DNA of 64,000 bases from Streptomyces sp. NBC_01294. Its GTDB lineage: Bacteria; Actinomycetota; Actinomycetes; Streptomycetales; Streptomycetaceae. The notes below the pieces were generated by a model, which did not search any database, had not been told where the DNA came from, and was given only the letters and a program-made list of their open reading frames with translations. Positions 10,254 through 20,014 of this stretch are shown here, piece by piece (the stretch's first letter is position 1; each line of letters begins with the position of its first letter). The stretch spans positions 1,364,001 through 1,428,000 of the forward strand of contig NZ_CP108423.1 of assembly GCF_035917235.1 (NCBI RefSeq), written 5' to 3'. Position numbers and translations under genes: made by a program.

Positions 10254-11936
10254 TCAGGCCGCGCGCCAGACCGTCAGGTCCGCGGTGACGAAGTTGGGCA
10301 CGCCCTTCACCTCCGGGGTCGCCTTGGCCTGGATCACCAGCAGGGCGACGTCCCCCGACGGGTGCTTGACGCAGATCCCGCTGCCGGCTGCCGCCGCGGC
10401 CAGCGGGAAGCTTCGTTCACCGGGGCCCGAGAGCAGGATCTGGCACCCCAGGAGGGAGCCGTCCGGAGTGCCGGGGATGCCGGAGATCACGCTGGTGTCG
10501 CTCTCCAGGGTGCAACCGGTCTTGCTGTCCTTGCAGTTGAGGCGGATGTCCCCCTTGCGGTCCGTGGGGAAGCTCCCGTTCCTGATGTAGAGCGAGTTGT
10601 CTTCACCCAGCCACACTCCGGGGTACGGGACGGCCTTCGGCTTGGGCGTGCCCGAGGGGGACGGCGACGCCCCCGGGGTGCGGCCCCCGGACCCCGGTGT
10701 CGCCGCCGCTGCCAGGGGCGCCCCCGACGACTGTGCGGACGTCGACGCCCGGGCGGACGCCCCGGGACCGGGCGACGACGGTGTGGCGTCGGCCTTGGCG
10801 CGGGCCCTGTCCGCCGCCTCCACGGCCATCCAGGTCAGGCCTCCCAGCAGCGCGGCCACCGCCGTCGCCGCCGCCGTGGTGATCAGCGCGGTACGCCGCC
10901 TGCGCGCCCGCCGCTCCTGCGGGTCGAGCGGCGCCGACTGCGGCGGCCGCCAGACCAGTACGGGGTCCTCGAGCTCCGACGGCTGCGTCGGTCGCGGGAC
11001 CAGCGGCGCCGTGCGCACCGGGGTGGGATCCGGGACGGGGGCCGGGAGCGCCGCCTCCGGCCCCGCCACCTCGCGCCAGACGGCCGGGCCGCCGCCCCCG
11101 TCGGCGTCCTTGCCCAGCCGCTGCCTGCACCACGCCACGATCTCGGCCGGGGTGGCACGATCCTGCGGATCGGCGGCCAGGCAGCGGGCGATCAGCGGAC
11201 GCAGGGGCTCCGGCAGCCGGGAGAGGTCGGGGGCGGAGTGCACGATCCGGTACAGCACGCTGACGGAGGGGCCGTCTCCGTACAGCGGCTCGCCCAGCGC
11301 CGCGAACGCCGCCGTCTGGCCCAGCGCGAAGATGTCGGTGGCGGCGGTGACCTCGCCCGCCGACGCCTGTTCGGGGGCCATGAACTGGGGCGTGCCGATG
11401 GCGCCGCCCGTGGCGGTGTGCGCGGTGGTGCCGGACGCCAGCGAGATGCCGAAGTCGATCACCCGCGGTCCGTCGGCGGCCAGGAGCACGTTCGACGGCT
11501 TCAGGTCCCTGTGCACGATCCCCGAGCCGTGGATGGCCTGCAGGGCCTCGGCCACTCCCGCCACCAGCCACAGGAGCGCGGGCACCGGCAGCGGTCCGCG
11601 CCGGGCGACGGCCTCGGTCAGCGAGGGCCCGGGCACGTACAGGGTGGCCAGCCAGGGCGGCGTCCCGTCCGCGTCGGCGTCGATCAGCTCGGCGGTGTAC
11701 GCCCCGCGGACCCGCCGGGCCGCCTCCACCTCGCGGCGGAACCGCCGCCGGAACGCCGGGTCCTCGGCCAGCTCCGGCCGCACCACCTTGATCGCCACCG
11801 GGCGGCCGCCCTGCGTGTGCGACAGGTAGACCCGGCCCATGCCGCCCGCGCCGAGCCGGGCCGCCAGCCGGTAGCCCGCCACCGCCGGCGGATCGTCGGC
11901 CTGCAGCGGCTGGAACACCTCGGTGGCGTTGCCCAT
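10254..11936 (-). CDS. Receptor-like Ser/Thr protein kinase
   Basis: The N-terminal PknB-type kinase domain (about 20-275) has the loop LGAGGMGRVY, a VAIKV lysine, HRDLKPSN, DFGIS and APEQ. A proline-rich juxtamembrane stretch follows, then one membrane helix at about 345-370, a Ser/Thr/Gly/Pro-rich linker and an extracytoplasmic domain of about 110 residues. That outer domain contains two Cys near the middle and has no PASTA repeat. I place the start at ATG 11936, since GGAG lies six bases upstream. An upstream in-frame TTG is less likely. Neighbours give no clue to the ligand. Confidence 0.92.
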   Translation of the reverse strand: MGNATEVFQPLQADDPPAVAGYRLAARLGAGGMGRVYLSHTQGGRPVAIKVVRPELAEDPAFRRRFRREVEAARRVRGAYTAELIDADADGTPPWLATLYVPGPSLTEAVARRGPLPVPALLWLVAGVAEALQAIHGSGIVHRDLKPSNVLLAADGPRVIDFGISLASGTTAHTATGGAIGTPQFMAPEQASAGEVTAATDIFALGQTAAFAALGEPLYGDGPSVSVLYRIVHSAPDLSRLPEPLRPLIARCLAADPQDRATPAEIVAWCRQRLGKDADGGGGPAVWREVAGPEAALPAPVPDPTPVRTAPLVPRPTQPSELEDPVLVWRPPQSAPLDPQERRARRRRTALITTAAATAVAALLGGLTWMAVEAADRARAKADATPSSPGPGASARASTSAQSSGAPLAAAATPGSGGRTPGASPSPSGTPKPKAVPYPGVWLGEDNSLYIRNGSFPTDRKGDIRLNCKDSKTGCTLESDTSVISGIPGTPDGSLLGCQILLSGPGERSFPLAAAAAGSGICVKHPSGDVALLVIQAKATPEVKGVPNFVTADLTVWRAA

Positions 11937-12058
11937 CGGTCTCTCCCCCCGATCCCGGATCAACCGACGGGTTGATCCACGTCACCCTAAGCGTCGGGCG
12001 GGGGCCGGGAGTTGGCGGGGGGCGCGCCGGGGACCGGCGGCGATCCGTCAAGTGGCCT

Positions 12059-13273
12059 CTAGGCCGGCTGGACCGGGCGGGGTGCGCCGGCCGGGTCGAG
12101 GACCGCGGCGATGCCCTGGGCGAGGCAGGGGATCCGGTGCGCCGGGATGCCCGCGATGTTGATCCGCCCCGAGGTCGTGCCGTAGATGGCGTACTGCCTG
12201 CGCAGCCGCAGCATCTGGTGCGACGTCAGCGGCAGCATCGAGAACATCCCCTTCTGCCGCGCCAGCGACCGCGCCTGCTCGGCGCAGCCGAGCGTGCTCA
12301 AGTGGGCCGTCAGATCGGCCCGGTTGGCCATGATCCGGCCCCGCATGACATCGAGTTCCGCCCGCCAGGACGCACGGAGCCCCTCGTCCTCAAGGATCGT
12401 GGTCACGACGGCAGCGCCGTGCTCGGGCGGCATCGAGTACAGCGTCCGGGCGGCGTTCTGCAGGGCCGTCTCCGCATGCCGTACGGCCTGGCCCGAGGCG
12501 CCGAGCACGATCGCGCAGCCGACGCGGTCGCTGTAGAGGCCGAAGTTCTTCGAGCAGCTCACGGCGATCAGCATTTCCGGCACGCGCGCCGCCAGCATCC
12601 GGGTGGGCAGCAGGTCGGCCTCCAGGCCGTCGCCGAGACCGTGGTAGGCGAGGTCGACGAACGGCACCCAGCCGCCGCGGACGGCCGACTCGGCCAGCGC
12701 CTCCCAGTCGTCCAGCAGCGGGTCCACGCCCGTCGGGTTGTGGCAGCAGCCCTGCAGCAGGACGACGTCGTCGCGGCGCGCCTCCGCCAGCTCCGCCAGC
12801 ACGCCGGCCGTGTCGAAGCCGCCCGCGGCGTCGCGCCAGCCGTACGTGCGGACGTTCAGCCCGGCGGCCTCCAGGATGGGCCGGTGGTTTACGTAGGCCG
12901 GGTCGCTGATCCACACCGTGGTGCCCGGGCGGGTCCGGCAGATCAGGTCGGCCAGCAGCCGCAGCGCGCCGGAGCCCGCGACGGTCTGGACGGCCGCGGC
13001 CCGGTCGGCCGGCCCGTTGGGGCCCAGGACCAGGTCGAGCAGGGAGCGGTTGAAGGCGGCGTTGCCGGAGAGCCCGCGGTACTCCTTGGACGCGGAGCGC
13101 TCCGCCAGGCGGATCTCGGCCTCGCGGACCGCGGTCATCACGGGCGTGGCGCCGGTCTGGTCCCGGTAGACGCCGAGGACGAGGTTCAGGCGTTCGGGCC
13201 GCTCGTCGCTGCCGAACTCGTAGGTCAGGTCCCACAGCGGGTCGGTGGGCGGCGGGGGGAGGAGCTCAAGCAT
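12059..13273 (-). CDS. Class I aminotransferase (aspartate/aromatic type)
   Basis: The 404-residue PLP enzyme is of the AspC/TyrB subgroup. The PLP lysine sits in SCSKNFGLYSDRVG at about residue 245. The substrate and cofactor residues HNPTG and DLAYHG precede it, and GRINIAG lies near the C-terminus. It transfers amino groups between an aromatic amino acid or aspartate and 2-oxoglutarate. The start overlaps the end of the exporter gene by eight bases, so the two form one unit. The divergent Lrp regulator suggests control by an amino acid. Confidence 0.92.
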   Translation of the reverse strand: MLELLPPPPTDPLWDLTYEFGSDERPERLNLVLGVYRDQTGATPVMTAVREAEIRLAERSASKEYRGLSGNAAFNRSLLDLVLGPNGPADRAAAVQTVAGSGALRLLADLICRTRPGTTVWISDPAYVNHRPILEAAGLNVRTYGWRDAAGGFDTAGVLAELAEARRDDVVLLQGCCHNPTGVDPLLDDWEALAESAVRGGWVPFVDLAYHGLGDGLEADLLPTRMLAARVPEMLIAVSCSKNFGLYSDRVGCAIVLGASGQAVRHAETALQNAARTLYSMPPEHGAAVVTTILEDEGLRASWRAELDVMRGRIMANRADLTAHLSTLGCAEQARSLARQKGMFSMLPLTSHQMLRLRRQYAIYGTTSGRINIAGIPAHRIPCLAQGIAAVLDPAGAPRPVQPA

Positions 13274-14243
13274 CTGCGGGAACCTTGGGTCGTGGGCGGC
13301 GGTTGGCGAGGACGACGCCGGCGGTGATGAGGGGGACGCCGGCGAGCACGGCGACGGTCGGCGCCTCGCCGAGCAGCGGGATGGCGAGCAGGACGACGGC
13401 GACGGGGCTGAGGCTGCCGACGACGGAGCTGCGCTCGGCGCCCAGCCTGCGGATGGCGAAGGCGTAGAGCAGGCCCGCGCACAGTCCGACGCCGAGCCCC
13501 TGGACCACCAGGAACAGCGCGATGTCGCTGCCCGCGGCGTGGGCGATGCCCGTCGGGAGCACCCCGGTGAGGACCAGGACGCCGATCACGGCGAAGGAGG
13601 GCAGGCACAGCAGGCCGATCGATCCGACGGGATCGAGGTCCACCTCGCGCAGTCCCACCGTGTAGAGGGCCCACAGCCCGCTGGCCACCAGGAGGGTGCC
13701 GGAGCCGGCGAGCACGTCCGTGTCCACCGGGACGACGTAGCGCCATACGAGGGCGGCGACGCCGGCCGCGATCAGCGCGAGGCCGACCGCCTGCGTCCCC
13801 CGGGGCACGGCGTGTCCGCGGCGGATCATGATCGCGGAGACGAACAGCGGGACCATGCCGGGGACGATCGAGCCCACGAAGGCCGCGGAGGTCAGGGCGC
13901 CGCCGTGCATCGCGGCCAGGAAGAAGGGCACCCCGGCACCACAGATGATCTTGGCCGCGGCTCCCGGCCGTACCGCGACGATGCGGTGGCGGCGCCGCCA
14001 CAGGGCGGGGAACAGGACGACGAGGGGGACGCCGAAGCGCAGCAGGGCCGCGTCGGCGGGCAGCAGGGAGGAGGTGCTCAGGGCCCGGGCGCTGAGCGCG
14101 AAGGCCGCCCAGATCGCCACGGTCACCAGGAGGGCCAGCATGCCCTCGGCCTGTGGGGTGAGCCCGCGACGGCCGGGGTGTCCGGCCCGCGGGCCCGCCG
14201 CGTCGGGAGGCAGGGTCGCCCGGGGGGTGTGCGTCGCGACCAA
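13266..14243 (-). CDS. EamA/DMT-family exporter
   Basis: The 325-residue protein has ten hydrophobic helices in two EamA repeats. The second ends with GERSSVVGSLSPV-like and LLGEAPTVAVLAG segments typical of drug/metabolite transporters. It probably exports an amino acid or related compound. The reading frame stays open further upstream to 14348, but TTG 14243 has GGAG eight bases before it and leaves room for the divergent Lrp promoter. The start is therefore inferred. It overlaps the aminotransferase gene, so transport and transamination of the same compound are likely linked. Confidence 0.85.
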   Translation of the reverse strand: MVATHTPRATLPPDAAGPRAGHPGRRGLTPQAEGMLALLVTVAIWAAFALSARALSTSSLLPADAALLRFGVPLVVLFPALWRRRHRIVAVRPGAAAKIICGAGVPFFLAAMHGGALTSAAFVGSIVPGMVPLFVSAIMIRRGHAVPRGTQAVGLALIAAGVAALVWRYVVPVDTDVLAGSGTLLVASGLWALYTVGLREVDLDPVGSIGLLCLPSFAVIGVLVLTGVLPTGIAHAAGSDIALFLVVQGLGVGLCAGLLYAFAIRRLGAERSSVVGSLSPVAVVLLAIPLLGEAPTVAVLAGVPLITAGVVLANRRPRPKVPADA

Positions 14244-14380
14244 GGAAATTGCTCCAGCCTCTGAGACCCGGACCGATCCGGTCCGGTTCGGTCGCAACGT
14301 TAGGGCTTTCGCCGGGGCAGCCGATTGCCAGTTCTGTCGCTCGGACATACGTTTGGGGCAGAATCTGCCAAGGAGTGGCC

Positions 14381-14863
14381 GTGGACGCAGTCGATCTGCA
14401 GATCATCCGGGAATTGCAGGCCGACGGGCGCCTGTCCAACCAGGACCTGGCCGACCGCGTACGGCTGTCCCCGTCGCCCTGCCTGCGCCGTGTGCGACGC
14501 CTGGAGGAGGCGGGTCTCATCCGCGGCTACACGGCCATGGTCGACCAGGTCGCCTTCGGGCTCCCGGTCACCGTCTTCGTCCGGATCCGCCTGGAACGCC
14601 ACACGGCGGAGGCGGTGCGGCTCTTCGAGGAGCACGTCGCGGTCATCGAGCACATCCAGGACTGCTACCTGATGGCGGGCAGCAGCGACTACCTGCTCCG
14701 GGTCGTCATCGAGGACCTCGAAGCGTACGAGGCCCTGGTGCGCCACCGGATCCACGCGATCCCCGGCATCGCCTCGATCGAATCGAGCTTCGCGTACGGC
14801 AGCGTCAAGCAGTCCCGGACGTACCCGCGGCCCAGCCCGGGCGCTTCGCGGCGGTCGCCGTGA
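14381..14863 (+). CDS. Lrp/AsnC-family transcriptional regulator
   Basis: The 160-residue regulator has an N-terminal winged helix-turn-helix (DLQIIRELQADGRLSNQDLA at about residues 4-23) and a C-terminal RAM ligand-binding domain (about 65-150), the usual Lrp layout. Members bind amino acids and control their transport and metabolism. AAGGAG lies five bases before the GTG at 14381, which fixes the start although the frame is open upstream. It is divergent from the exporter and aminotransferase unit, which it most likely regulates. The shared control region is about 14244-14380. Confidence 0.92.
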   Translation: MDAVDLQIIRELQADGRLSNQDLADRVRLSPSPCLRRVRRLEEAGLIRGYTAMVDQVAFGLPVTVFVRIRLERHTAEAVRLFEEHVAVIEHIQDCYLMAGSSDYLLRVVIEDLEAYEALVRHRIHAIPGIASIESSFAYGSVKQSRTYPRPSPGASRRSP

Positions 14864-14879
14864 CGAAGCCGCGCAGGGC

Positions 14880-15398
14880 CTACGAGGAGGCCCCGACCGC
14901 CGCCTCGAAGACGGCGTACGCGGCGGCGTCGAACAGGACGAACCGCACCTCCTGGACCTCGGTACGGGCGGCCCGCACCGTCTCCACGGCGATCCGCGCC
15001 CCGTCGTCCATGGGCCAGCCGTAGATGCCGGTGGAGATGGCCGGGAAGGCGACCGTACGGGCCCCCAGCTCGTCGGCGACCCGCAGCGACTCGCGGTAGC
15101 AGGAGGCCAGCAGCTCCGACCGGTCCTCGTCCCGCGACCAGACCGGGCCCACCGTGTGGATGACGTGCTCGGCCGCGAGCCGCCCCGCCGTGGTGGGGAC
15201 CGCCCGGCCCGTCGCCAGGCCCTTGCCGTAGTGCGAGCGCCGCAGGTCCTCGCAGGCCGCGAGGATCTCCGGCCCGCCGCGCCGGTGGATGGCGCCGTCG
15301 ACCCCGCCACCGCCCAGCAGCGAGGAGTTGGCCGCGTTGACGATCGCGTCGGCCTTCTCGGCGGTGATGTCGCCGCGGACCAGGGTGATGCGGACCAT
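14880..15398 (-). CDS. Macrodomain protein (O-acetyl-ADP-ribose deacetylase type)
   Basis: The 172-residue protein is a single macrodomain. VRGDITAEKADAIVNAANSS at the start, GGGGVDGAI, HTVGPVW and FPAISTGIYGWP match the YmdB/MacroD group that hydrolyses O-acetyl-ADP-ribose or mono-ADP-ribose. The catalytic Asn/Asp/Gly loop is intact. The ATG overlaps the TGA of the upstream oxidoreductase gene by one base (TGATG), and AAAGGA lies six bases before it. The pairing with a flavoenzyme may just be operon convenience. Confidence 0.92.
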   Translation of the reverse strand: MVRITLVRGDITAEKADAIVNAANSSLLGGGGVDGAIHRRGGPEILAACEDLRRSHYGKGLATGRAVPTTAGRLAAEHVIHTVGPVWSRDEDRSELLASCYRESLRVADELGARTVAFPAISTGIYGWPMDDGARIAVETVRAARTEVQEVRFVLFDAAAYAVFEAAVGASS

Positions 15399-16816
15399 CA
15401 GGAGTCCTTTCGCAGGTGGCGCCAGACCGCCTTGGCGGCGTTGTGTCCGGACATCCCGTGCACGCCCGGGCCCGGCGGGGTCGCCGAGGAGCAGAGGAAG
15501 ACCGCCGGGTGGGGCGTCGTGTACGGGGAGAAGGAGAGCCTGGGGCGCAGCAGGAGCTGCAGCCCGGAGGCGGCACCGCACGCGATGTCCCCTCCGACGT
15601 AGTTCGGGTTGCGGGCGGCGAGCTGGGGCGGTCCGGCTGTGGCGCGGGCCAGGACCAGGTCGCGGAAACCGGGGGCGAAGCGCTCCAGCTGACGTTCGAC
15701 GGCGTCGGTGAGGTCGCCGTCCCAGCCCGCGGGGACGTGCCCGTACGCCCAGAACACGTGCTTGCCCTCGGGCGCCCGGCCGGGGTCGACCAGGCTGGGC
15801 TGCGCCGTGATGAGGAAGGGGTTGCGGGGGGCCCGGCCGCCGGAGGCGAGCTGCAGGGCGGCGTCGATGTCGCGGGTGCGCGGGCCGATCTGGACGGTGC
15901 CGGCCCGGCGCGGCTCCTCGGCCGTCCACGGGACCGGGCCGTCCAGCGCGTAGTCGATCTTGAACACGGAGGCGCCGTACCGGTAGCCGTCGTAGACGCG
16001 CCCCAGACGGGCGATCCGGGCCAGCGCGGTCGGCGAGGTGTCGAAGACGTAGGCGCGGGCGGGCGGGAGGTCGTCGAGCCGCTTGACCTCGAAGCCGGTG
16101 TGGATCGTGCCGCCCAGGTCGCGCAGGTACGCGGCGAGCGCGTCGGAGACGGACTGCGAGCCGCCGCGCGGCAGCGGCCAGCCGTTCGCGTGCGCGGCCA
16201 GCGCGAAGACCAGGCCGACGGCGCCGGTGGCGATGCCGCCGAGCGGTGCGATGACGTGCGCCACCAGTCCCGCGAACAACGCCCGGGCCGGTTCGTCGCG
16301 GAAGCGGCGGAGGAGCCAGGTGGAGGGCGGCAGCCCGGCGAGCCCGAAGCGGGCGAGGGTGACCGGATCCCGGGGCAGCGCGGTGTTCGGCAGCGACATG
16401 AAGTCGCGTGCCAGGGTGTCCCACTTGCCGAGGAACGGCCGGACCAGGCGCCGGTAGGTGCCCGCGTCGCGCGGCCCGAAGGACGCCGCCGTCTGCGCGA
16501 CCGAGCGGGACAGGACGGCGGCCGTGCCGTCGTCGAAGGGGTGCGCCATGGGCAGCGGGGCGTGCAGCCACTCCAGCCCGTACCGCTTCAGCGGCATCGT
16601 GGCGAAGACCGGCGAGCCGGCGCCGAGCGGGTGCACCGCCGAGCAGGGGTCGTGCCGGAAGCCGGGGAGCGTGAGCTCCTCCGTCCGGGCCCCGCCGCCG
16701 ACCGTGTCGGCGGCTTCGAAAACGGCCACCGAGAAGCCGCGCCGCGCCAGTTCGACGGCGGCCGTCAGCCCGTTGGGCCCCGCCCCTACCACGACCACAT
16801 CGAGAATCGACGGCAC
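15398..16816 (-). CDS. Phytoene desaturase-like FAD oxidoreductase
   Basis: The 472-residue flavoprotein has a Rossmann motif, [19 protein letters not shown], at residues 8-26 and an amine-oxidase/phytoene-dehydrogenase fold. The C-terminal FAD contact reads [15 protein letters not shown]. This subgroup (NAD(P)/FAD-dependent oxidoreductases near CrtI) is widespread in actinobacteria, with substrates mostly unknown. The start is GTG 16816 with GGAG six bases upstream. No carotenoid genes are nearby, so a carotenoid role is not supported. Confidence 0.88.
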   Translation of the reverse strand: MPSILDVVVVGAGPNGLTAAVELARRGFSVAVFEAADTVGGGARTEELTLPGFRHDPCSAVHPLGAGSPVFATMPLKRYGLEWLHAPLPMAHPFDDGTAAVLSRSVAQTAASFGPRDAGTYRRLVRPFLGKWDTLARDFMSLPNTALPRDPVTLARFGLAGLPPSTWLLRRFRDEPARALFAGLVAHVIAPLGGIATGAVGLVFALAAHANGWPLPRGGSQSVSDALAAYLRDLGGTIHTGFEVKRLDDLPPARAYVFDTSPTALARIARLGRVYDGYRYGASVFKIDYALDGPVPWTAEEPRRAGTVQIGPRTRDIDAALQLASGGRAPRNPFLITAQPSLVDPGRAPEGKHVFWAYGHVPAGWDGDLTDAVERQLERFAPGFRDLVLARATAGPPQLAARNPNYVGGDIACGAASGLQLLLRPRLSFSPYTTPHPAVFLCSSATPPGPGVHGMSGHNAAKAVWRHLRKDS

Positions 16817-16887
16817 TTGCGACTCCTTCGTCTCCGGCGGCGCCTGCGCCCCCAGGATATTCCGCCACGCGCGGCGGACCGGCACCC

Positions 16888-17712
16888 TCACTCGCCCCGC
16901 AGCAGCTCCCGGATGCGGACCGCGGTGGCCTCGTCCCGCCCGACCGCGAACGGCAGCGCGTTGTCCCGGTCCACCCGGAAGGGGACACCGTCGACCGTGC
17001 TCTGCGCCCCGCCGGCCTCGCCGACCAGCAGCAGCCCGGCCGCGTGGTCCCAGGCCGAGGGCCAGGTGAAGGCCAGGCCGTCCATCTCGCCGCGGGCCAC
17101 CTTCAGGTACTCCAGGCCGGCCGAGCCGCACGGCCTGGCCGCGACCCCGGGCACGTCCAGCCGGGCCAGCGTCCGCTTGTTCTCGTCGGACGTGTAGAGC
17201 GGGTGGGCGATGGCGACCCGCAGGTCGGCGCCGGGATCGGGCGAACCGCTGCGGATCCGCTCGCCGTTGACGTACGCGCCCTCCCCGCGCACGGCGGTCG
17301 CCAGCTCCTCCAGCGCCGGGGCGAAGGTCCACGAGGCGAGGATCTCCCCGCGCACGGCCAGCGCGACCAGCGTGCAGAAGCCGGGCTCACCGTTCACGAA
17401 CTGGCGGGTGCCGTCGACGGGGTCGACGATCCACACCGGGGCGTCCGCGCGCAGCGCCTCGTACACCGTGGGATCGGCGTGGACGGCCTCCTCGCCGACC
17501 ACGGCCGAGCCGGGCAGCAGGCGCGTCAGGGCGGCGGTGAGGTGCTCCTCGGCCCTGCGGTCGGCGACGGTCACCAGGTCGTGGGGGCCGCTCTTCTCGT
17601 CGACCTCGTGCTCGGCGAGCTGCCTGAATCTCGGCATGATCTCGATCGCCGCCGCCTTGCGGACGGCCTCTTCCACATCCGACAGGCCATGGGTAAGGAA
17701 CTCATCGATCAT
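16888..17712 (-). CDS. Inositol monophosphatase-family phosphatase
   Basis: The 274-residue protein has all IMPase-family metal motifs: GEE at about residue 73, DPVDGTRQF at about 96 and WDHAAG near 220. It hydrolyses a sugar-, inositol- or histidinol-phosphate using Mg2+. Actinobacterial members include histidinol-phosphatases as well as inositol phosphatases, and the sequence alone does not decide between them. It lies 71 bases upstream of the oxidoreductase gene on the same strand. It may be the first gene of that unit. Confidence 0.9.
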   Translation of the reverse strand: MIDEFLTHGLSDVEEAVRKAAAIEIMPRFRQLAEHEVDEKSGPHDLVTVADRRAEEHLTAALTRLLPGSAVVGEEAVHADPTVYEALRADAPVWIVDPVDGTRQFVNGEPGFCTLVALAVRGEILASWTFAPALEELATAVRGEGAYVNGERIRSGSPDPGADLRVAIAHPLYTSDENKRTLARLDVPGVAARPCGSAGLEYLKVARGEMDGLAFTWPSAWDHAAGLLLVGEAGGAQSTVDGVPFRVDRDNALPFAVGRDEATAVRIRELLRGE

Positions 17713-17871
17713 GCGTCCATCACATCACGCCCGCGCGGCAAACCCCACCGACAATCCCTGTCCGACCGCTGGATTCCCGATGTACCGCGGGTGAACCGGG
17801 TCGCCGGCGGCCGTCCGCACGGAGCCGGCGCTCCGCTCGGACGGCCGGGGCGCGCAGACCCCGTACGGGTG

Positions 17872-19842
17872 TCAGCCGACCGGTGAGGGACTCCGCGGGT
17901 CGGCCGGGCGGGGGTCGGCCGGGCGGGGGACGAAGACCGGGGAGTCCGACTGGTAGAAGAGGTCGATGTCGGCCTCCTCGCCGCCGACGATCAGGGTGTC
18001 CCAGGCGCCGCTCTCCCGCAGGGTGCGCAGGGTGGCCGGGGCGATCGAGGCGAGGTGGGAGCGGAGTTCCGCGTCGTCGGGCAGGCCGGGCATCCGGGGG
18101 GCCAGCCGTTCACGGATCCCGGCCATCCGGTCCAGCAGCGCGTCCAGGTCGCTCCCGTCCGCGGCGTCGGCGACACCGGCGGCACCACCACCACCAGCAC
18201 CGGCACCGGCACCGGCAGCCGCACCCCCGACGGCCTCCGCGCTGCGCGCGATGATGTCCTTGATCGCGCGGGTGACACCCTGTTCATCGGTGGTCACCAT
18301 GGCGTTCCAGGCCCTGCTCTTGTGCCGGTACTGGAGCATGGACATCGCCGCCTCGTGCCGGATGAAGTCGGCGTCCCGCAGCGGCTTGCCCCGCCATGCG
18401 CGGCTGAGCGAGCGGGCCAGCGAAGTGGCCGAGGCCAGACCGCTGTTGAGGCCTCGGCCCGGCCAGAAGTGGATCGCGTTGGCCGCGTCGCCCAGCAGGA
18501 AGCCGTAGGTGCCGGGGGTGGTCGCGGTCGGCCGGTGCAGCTGTGCGGTGAACCGCGGGCGCTGCACCATGTCCAGCCGGAACGAGGTGATCGCGGACAG
18601 GTCCTCCTCGGCCACCCCGAACAGGCTCAGGCCCTGCCGGATCTCCTTCCACAGCGGGGAACCGCGCAGGAGGGCGGGCAGGAAGAGGGTGCCGTGGGTG
18701 GGGCAGCGGAACTCGTTGTCCTCCTCCTGGCGGCTCATCAGGCAGGGGCGGGCGGCGATGCACTCCTCGAAGACGTGGCGGACCGGGTCGATGCCGATGA
18801 CGCTCTTGGTCTCCTCCCGGGTGAGCCGCATGTTCAGGAAGCCCTCGCCGCGCAGCGAGTTGAGCAGGAACCGGTTCTGCGACACGGTGAGCAGCACGCT
18901 CATCGGGTCCGGCAGCTTCGACTTGACGCGCAGCCCCAGCACGATGTCCTGGAGGTGCTCGCCGTCGAGGGAGTAGATCGAGGCGTCGGCCGCGCCGAAC
19001 CGGTCGGCGTAGTGCTCCCGGGTGCGGGAGCGGCCGCCCTCGGCGACCACCAGGACGTGTTCCTGGGTGACCCGGTTCTGCTCCTCCGCCACGTCGAAAC
19101 GCTTGGGAACGAGCCGGATCGACGGCTTCCGGTTGGCCAGGTCCAGCAGCCGGTCCTCGATGTGGGCGATCCGGATGTTGCGGGGCGGGCGGCCGTCGAC
19201 CGAGTCGGGGCCGACGGGCCACATCTCGGAGTAGGCGGCGCCGTCGTCGAAAAGGGCGGCGAGCACCTCCTCGGGCAGGGCGAGGTACTGCCGGCTCTGG
19301 ACGGTCACCACCTGCTGGCGGCGGAAGTTGCCCTGGGTCTCGTCCTTCCAGACGACCGAGGGGCCCTTCCTGGTCCAGCGCCCGTCGTAGACGGTGATGG
19401 CAGTCCGACCGGGCAGCATCTCGTCGAGCGCCAGGGCGAAGGCGAGGCCCACCGGGCCGCCGCCGGTGATGGTGACCCGCAGCGTTCCGGGGTCCGCGGC
19501 GCTCGGCCGGGGCACGTCCATCAGGGAGAGGTCCATGACCGTCTCCATGGCGTCCTGTGCCTCGTAGAGGAACGTTTCATCGCCGATCCGGATGGAGTCG
19601 TTCGGACGCAGCACATGCCGCGTGACGCGCTGGTCGTTGACGAATGTGCCGTTCCGGCTGTCCCGGTCGTAGAGGACGAAACCGGCGTCCTCGGTGAGAA
19701 TCTCGGCGTGCAGCCGGGAGGCACTGGGGCTGACGATGACGACGCTGTTGTCGTTCTTGCGCCCGAAACTGACGGGCTCGCCGCTCAGGACCACGCTCTG
19801 CCCGGTAAAGGGACCCGTGCGTCCAACGATGACCGAAGGCAC
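17872..19842 (-). CDS. FHA domain fused to flavin-dependent monooxygenase-like domain
   Basis: The 656-residue protein starts with a forkhead-associated phosphothreonine-binding domain (about 1-95) holding the conserved GR (27-28), SRLH (42-45) and NGT (64-66). A short linker leads to an FAD-binding domain. That domain has the Rossmann motif TGGGPVG (126-132) and a GDAANAIHFWPGRGLNSGL segment at about 455, as in aromatic hydroxylases and MICAL-type monooxygenases. After about 525 comes an Ala/Gly-rich linker and a helical tail. The start is GTG 19842 with AAGGAG six bases upstream. The divergent gene encodes a Ser/Thr kinase, so the FHA domain may read that kinase's phosphothreonines. Substrate unknown. 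Confidence 0.88.
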   Translation of the reverse strand: MPSVIVGRTGPFTGQSVVLSGEPVSFGRKNDNSVVIVSPSASRLHAEILTEDAGFVLYDRDSRNGTFVNDQRVTRHVLRPNDSIRIGDETFLYEAQDAMETVMDLSLMDVPRPSAADPGTLRVTITGGGPVGLAFALALDEMLPGRTAITVYDGRWTRKGPSVVWKDETQGNFRRQQVVTVQSRQYLALPEEVLAALFDDGAAYSEMWPVGPDSVDGRPPRNIRIAHIEDRLLDLANRKPSIRLVPKRFDVAEEQNRVTQEHVLVVAEGGRSRTREHYADRFGAADASIYSLDGEHLQDIVLGLRVKSKLPDPMSVLLTVSQNRFLLNSLRGEGFLNMRLTREETKSVIGIDPVRHVFEECIAARPCLMSRQEEDNEFRCPTHGTLFLPALLRGSPLWKEIRQGLSLFGVAEEDLSAITSFRLDMVQRPRFTAQLHRPTATTPGTYGFLLGDAANAIHFWPGRGLNSGLASATSLARSLSRAWRGKPLRDADFIRHEAAMSMLQYRHKSRAWNAMVTTDEQGVTRAIKDIIARSAEAVGGAAAGAGAGAGGGGAAGVADAADGSDLDALLDRMAGIRERLAPRMPGLPDDAELRSHLASIAPATLRTLRESGAWDTLIVGGEEADIDLFYQSDSPVFVPRPADPRPADPRSPSPVG

Positions 19843-20014
19843 TCCACACTCCTTGAAAAAGACGCCTGCTGACTCCTCGTACGACAGCAACACGCCCTCA
19901 TGAAGGTGTCTGGTTCAACCATTTTCGAAAATTTCCGGTCACTTCGTTGAACCGGGGATCACGATCCGTACGTGATGTTGGCGTCGACAGGCGATCAGAG
20001 GGAGAACGGCCCCC

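Noticed and set aside
14880..16988. A single 702-residue macrodomain fusion protein
   Set aside because: The first part is an alternate frame of the oxidoreductase gene. The macrodomain has its own ATG at 15398 with a good ribosome binding site.
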